Assembly (NCBI GenBank): GCA_947458675.1
Contig: CANHAW010000067.1
Location: 1-8,575 of the forward strand
Source of the DNA: Beijerinckiaceae bacterium
GTDB taxonomy: Bacteria > Pseudomonadota > Alphaproteobacteria > Rhizobiales > Beijerinckiaceae
Reading direction: 5' to 3'
DNA: 8,575 nt
The position numbers were made by a program, and so were the translations under genes. This document shows, piece after piece, positions 6,146-8,575 of this stretch; within the stretch, counting starts at the first letter, position 1, and each line of letters begins with the position of its first letter. The notes under the pieces were generated by a model. That model had not been told where the DNA came from. It ran no database searches and saw only the letters and a program-made list of their open reading frames with translations.

Positions 6146-6952
6146 ATGCCTCTCATCTCGCTTGCCGCCCTGACGGTCCTGCCGGCTGGCCCAGACGGCC
6201 AGATCCGCGCCGCCCATGCGGCCGGCTTCGATCATGTCGGCCTGCGGCTGAACCCGCTGGTGGCGAGCGATCCAGCCGTCGCGGGCCTGCCGCTGGAGGG
6301 CCGGGTCCGTAGCCTGATGGCCGAGACCGGAATGAAATTGCTGGAGACCGGCGTCTTCCCGATCAAGCCCGCGCTCGATATTGGCGCGCTTGCTCCAGTC
6401 TTGCATCTTGCCGCCGATCTCGGCGGGCGCTTCATCGTCTGCCCGGTTGAAGACGCAGATGAGCAGCGCCGGCTCGCAACATTGCGCGCGCTTTGCGATG
6501 CAACAGCCCCACTCGGTCTCGATGTGCTGGTCGAGTTCAATCCCTATTCGGCCTGCCGCTCGCTCAATGAGGCGCGCGCGCTTGCTCTGGCGGCGCAGCG
6601 CAAGAATTGCGCTTTGGTGATCGATCTTCTGCATCTCTCGCGCTCGGGCGGCACATTGGCGGATCTGCACGCCGTGGAGCCGCATCTGCTCAAGCTCGTG
6701 CATTTCTGCGATGCCGCGCCCCTGCCGGAGGGTGCGCGCAGCCTCGATGAATTGCGCGCGGAATCGCGCACAGCGCGCCGCCTGCCGGGCGAAGGCGTGC
6801 TGCCCTTGCGCGAATGGCTCGATGCTTTTCCCCACGACACGCCGATCAGCGTCGAAGCGCCGTCAAAGTCGATTGCGGAATTGCCGTTCGAGGAACAGGC
6901 AAAACGCGTGCTTGATGCGACGATGCAGGTGGTGCGCTCACCCTCTGCCTGA
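6146..6952 (+). CDS. Xylose isomerase-like TIM-barrel protein (sugar phosphate isomerase/epimerase family)
   Basis: A 268-residue protein of the AP endonuclease 2/xylose isomerase-like TIM-barrel superfamily (PF01261 type). Likely metal ligands, spaced on successive strands as expected, are Glu130 (LVEFNPY), Asp160 and His163 (VIDLLHLSRSGG), His186 and Asp189 (KLVHFCDA), and Glu237 (ISVEAPSK). The GEG at 215-217 (RLPGEGVLPL) matches the loop that precedes the last barrel helices in many members. Such enzymes isomerise, epimerise or cleave sugars and related hydroxy-acids in the cytosol; the substrate cannot be deduced. AAGGAG (6136-6141) lies four bases before the ATG, giving a strong start. 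The gene is divergent from the UbiD-family gene and shares its structured upstream region. The final codons and TGA fall inside a short inverted repeat (6941-6961), so the last few residues may be repeat-derived. Confidence 0.88.
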   Translation: MPLISLAALTVLPAGPDGQIRAAHAAGFDHVGLRLNPLVASDPAVAGLPLEGRVRSLMAETGMKLLETGVFPIKPALDIGALAPVLHLAADLGGRFIVCPVEDADEQRRLATLRALCDATAPLGLDVLVEFNPYSACRSLNEARALALAAQRKNCALVIDLLHLSRSGGTLADLHAVEPHLLKLVHFCDAAPLPEGARSLDELRAESRTARRLPGEGVLPLREWLDAFPHDTPISVEAPSKSIAELPFEEQAKRVLDATMQVVRSPSA

Positions 6953-6961
6953 GGGAGAGGG
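6941..6961. repeat. Short inverted repeat over the TIM-barrel stop codon
   Basis: CCCTCT (6941-6946) pairs with AGAGGG (6956-6961). Alternatively CCCTC (6941-6945) pairs with GAGGG (6951-6955) over a 5-base loop. The stop codon TGA (6950-6952) lies within it. CCCTCT...AGAGGG palindromes are common intergenic repeats in Proteobacteria. No T-run follows, so any termination role is uncertain. Confidence 0.5.
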
Positions 6962-6968
6962 CGGGCTC

Positions 6969-6981
6969 AAGGCAAAGCCTT
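6969..6981. terminator. Small hairpin between convergent genes
   Basis: AAGGC (6969-6973) and GCCTT (6977-6981) pair over an AAA loop in the 46-base gap between the TIM-barrel gene and the YcgN-like gene. Being symmetric, it could act on both convergent transcripts. The stem is short and lacks a T-run, so this is only a candidate. Confidence 0.3.
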
Positions 6982-6998
6982 CACCCCACACAGGGCCG

Positions 6999-7475
6999 TC
7001 ACTTCGCCCCTTTGGGAAATTTCCCCGGCCAGGCCGCAATGAAATCGGGATAGGATTCCAGCGGCACATCTGTCTCGCTTGCCATCACCCGGCCCTGCAC
7101 GGAGACGCCCGCCTCATGAACGGTTTCAGGCGAGCCCGAGATCAGCGGATGCCACCATTTGAGATCTTTTCCTTCCGCCACCAGACGGTAGGCGCAGGTC
7201 GGGGGCAGCCAGCTTAACGAGCGCACGACATCGGGCGTCAAACGTACGCAATCGCGCACACGTCGGCGACGCTGACGATAATCCGTGCAACGGCATGACT
7301 TTGTATCGAGCAGCTTGCAGCCGATGCTGGTGAAATGGATCTTGCCTGTATCCTCATCCTCGAGTTTGACGAGACAACAGCGGCCGCAACCATCGCACAG
7401 GCTTTCCCATTCAGCCGTCGACATGTCCTCGAGTTCTTTTTGTTTCCAGAACGGTTGCACTTTGGCTTTTGTCAT
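6999..7475 (-). CDS. YcgN/UPF0260 family cysteine-cluster protein
   Basis: A 158-residue protein closely resembling E. coli YcgN (UPF0260), at the normal family length. The N-terminal [14 protein letters not shown] (21-34) contains the four-cysteine cluster Cys27, Cys30, Cys33 and Cys34. Further cysteines are at 53, 61, 63, 76 and 94, and the blocks [17 protein letters not shown] (89-105) and WHPLISGS (108-115) are family signatures. The conserved cysteines suggest a bound metal, as in the related YkgJ-type zinc/iron-chelating domain, but the function is unknown. The start at 7475 gives the conserved [12 protein letters not shown] beginning; the ribosome site in front of it is weak. The gene converges on the TIM-barrel gene (46-base gap) and diverges from the PBP1A gene across 125 bases, an arrangement that may mean a shared promoter region. 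Family call is firm. Confidence 0.93.
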   Translation of the reverse strand: MTKAKVQPFWKQKELEDMSTAEWESLCDGCGRCCLVKLEDEDTGKIHFTSIGCKLLDTKSCRCTDYRQRRRRVRDCVRLTPDVVRSLSWLPPTCAYRLVAEGKDLKWWHPLISGSPETVHEAGVSVQGRVMASETDVPLESYPDFIAAWPGKFPKGAK

Positions 7476-7508
7476 GAAGATACCCGATTGCTCCCGCCCC
7501 TTCCGGAA

Positions 7509-7521
7509 CCAGCGACGCTGG
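7509..7521. promoter_or_regulatory. 13-base palindrome in the ycgN-like/PBP1A divergent spacer
   Basis: CCAGCG (7509-7514) and CGCTGG (7516-7521) are exact inverted copies around a single central base. The site lies 34 bases upstream of the YcgN-like start and 80 bases upstream of the chosen PBP1A start, where an operator could sit. It is short enough to be chance in GC-rich DNA. The remainder of the 125-base spacer shows no clear sigma-70 promoter. Confidence 0.3.
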
Positions 7522-7600
7522 ATTAACTTTCATTCCTGTAGACTGCACTTGGCGCCGGCCTACAAGAGGCGTCAAGGCCCAGCGCAGCGGGGGCGAAAAC

Positions 7601-8575
7601 TTGTTCGAGGGTTTTTCGCGATCGAAATTCGGCCGGCGCCTGTCGCGCGCCATGCTGGCGTTCGATTCATGGGTAGATTCCTCGCTTTACAGCTCTGGCG
7701 AAGGGCTGAAAAACGCCTGGGCGAATTTTTCTGCGCGCATGGACCGGTTGCATGTTGCAGGCGCCACGCGCGTGGGCGTGGAAGCAACATGCGAGATGCT
7801 GACGCTTGGCCTGGCCGGCGGTGTGATCGCCTTGGCGCTCGCCATTCCTGCTTTTCGCGAAACAGGCGATGAAAACTGGCTCAAGAAACAAAATCTCGCC
7901 GTCGTCTTTCTCGATCGCTATGGCGAACCGGTCGGCCAGCGCGGCATACGCCATGACGATACTGTACCGCTCGAACAATTGCCCGATTATCTCATCCGCG
8001 CCGTTCTGGCGACGGAGGATCGCCGCTTCTTCGAACATTGGGGCATCGATCCCATCGGCACGATGCGCGCATTGACTGTCAATGCACGCGCCAGCGGCGT
8101 CGTACAAGGCGGCTCCAGCATCACGCAGCAATTGGCGAAGAACCTTTTTCTGAACAACGAACGTTCGCTGGAGCGCAAGGTCAAGGAAGCCTTTCTGGCG
8201 CTCTGGCTTGAACAGCATTTGAGCAAGCGCGAGATCCTGAAACTTTATCTCGACCGTGCCTATATGGGCGGCGGCACGTTTGGCATTCAGGCCGCTTCGG
8301 AATTTTACTTCAACAAGGATGTGCGCGAGCTCAATCTGGCAGAATCCGCCATGCTGGCAGGCCTGTTCAAGGCGCCGACGCGCTATGCACCCCATATCAA
8401 TCTGCCGGCTGCGCGCGCGCGGGCCAATGATGTTTTGCAGAATATGGTCAGCGCCGGTCTTTTGACGGAAGGCCAAATTCATGCGGCGCGGCGCAATCCG
8501 GCGCGGCCTGTCGATCGTCGGCGCGAACAGACGCCAGATTGGTATCTCGATTATGCCTATGACGAGATCATGCGA
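7601..8575 (+). CDS. PBP1A-type peptidoglycan glycosyltransferase/transpeptidase (3' end outside window)
   Basis: The first 325 residues of a class A penicillin-binding protein, which polymerises and cross-links peptidoglycan at the outer face of the inner membrane. All five glycosyltransferase (GT51) motifs are visible: ATEDRRFFEHWGID with catalytic Glu139, GGSSITQQLAKN (170-181), RKVKEAF (192-198), KREILKLYLDRAYMGGGTFG (209-228) and NLAESAMLAGLFKAP (about 245-259). One membrane anchor lies at about 66-85, after a ~65-residue basic cytoplasmic segment (FGRRLSRAMLAFDSWVDSSLY) that recalls Rhizobiales homologues. The transpeptidase domain would follow beyond base 8575. The frame is open from 7478. 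TTG 7601 is preferred because GGGGG (7589-7593) lies seven bases upstream and it retains the N-terminal segment; ATG 7652 has no clear ribosome site. The YcgN-like gene is divergent. Motif 4 has YLD where canonical PBP1A has YLN. Confidence 0.93.
   Translation, partial: MFEGFSRSKFGRRLSRAMLAFDSWVDSSLYSSGEGLKNAWANFSARMDRLHVAGATRVGVEATCEMLTLGLAGGVIALALAIPAFRETGDENWLKKQNLAVVFLDRYGEPVGQRGIRHDDTVPLEQLPDYLIRAVLATEDRRFFEHWGIDPIGTMRALTVNARASGVVQGGSSITQQLAKNLFLNNERSLERKVKEAFLALWLEQHLSKREILKLYLDRAYMGGGTFGIQAASEFYFNKDVRELNLAESAMLAGLFKAPTRYAPHINLPAARARANDVLQNMVSAGLLTEGQIHAARRNPARPVDRRREQTPDWYLDYAYDEIMR

Noticed and set aside
7505..7530. Possible second EcfG promoter before PBP1A: GGAAC at 7505-7509.
   Set aside because: With a 17-base spacer the second box reads CTTT rather than CGTT, and with 16 it reads ACTT, so the match is incomplete.
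7667..8482. A 271-codon minus-strand open frame opposite the PBP1A gene.
   Set aside because: The plus strand carries all five glycosyltransferase motifs; the antisense frame is a codon-bias shadow.
1..8575. CRISPR arrays, phage or defence genes, toxin-antitoxin pairs, transposases, tRNA or rRNA genes.
   Set aside because: No regularly spaced direct repeats, no transposase or recombinase motifs and no cloverleaf-like segments were seen; the gene content is standard chromosomal.

Overview
The window looks like ordinary chromosome from a GC-rich alphaproteobacterium, most likely of the order Hyphomicrobiales (Rhizobiales; Bradyrhizobium, Beijerinckiaceae or Methylocystaceae-like). The cues are: a GGAAC-N16-CGTT promoter of the EcfG general-stress type; a Hyphomicrobiales-style PBP1A with a long cytoplasmic N-terminus; palindromic repeats of the class whose translation gives 'CEERSD-AIQ' peptides; and strong G/C preference at third codon positions. 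Family assignments are from recognised motifs, not from database searches.

Layout. Positions 1-573 hold the 3' end of alaS, followed by a perfect hairpin (578-602). An EcfG-type promoter (615-639) precedes a two-gene stress unit: a 60-residue DUF1328 membrane protein (664-846) and a UspF/UspG-like universal stress protein (852-1277). A SixA-type histidine phosphatase follows (1317-1832). A translationally coupled ycjX-ycjF-like pair then spans 1899-4381. On the opposite strand a UbiD-family prenyl-FMN decarboxylase (4382-5938) ends base-to-base against the ycjF-like stop. The space upstream of the decarboxylase (5939-6145) is rich in structure: a leader hairpin, an ~80-nt palindromic repeat and a 20-bp perfect palindrome. 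Divergent from it is a xylose-isomerase-like TIM-barrel protein (6146-6952). It converges on a YcgN/UPF0260 cysteine-cluster protein (6999-7475, minus). Divergent from that, a PBP1A-type glycosyltransferase/transpeptidase starts near 7601 and runs off the right edge.

How the genes relate. The DUF1328-usp pair is best read as a general stress response output. YcjX/YcjF, DUF1328 and PBP1A are all envelope-linked, but they form separate transcription units. The UbiD-like enzyme and the TIM-barrel protein share an upstream region and could be co-regulated; their substrates cannot be read from sequence. No phage, CRISPR, toxin-antitoxin, transposase, rRNA or tRNA feature was seen. I did not find a convincing new system; the most useful leads are the stress promoter, the 20-bp palindrome and the non-canonical UbiD paralogue. 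No gene-free stretch exceeds 300 bases.
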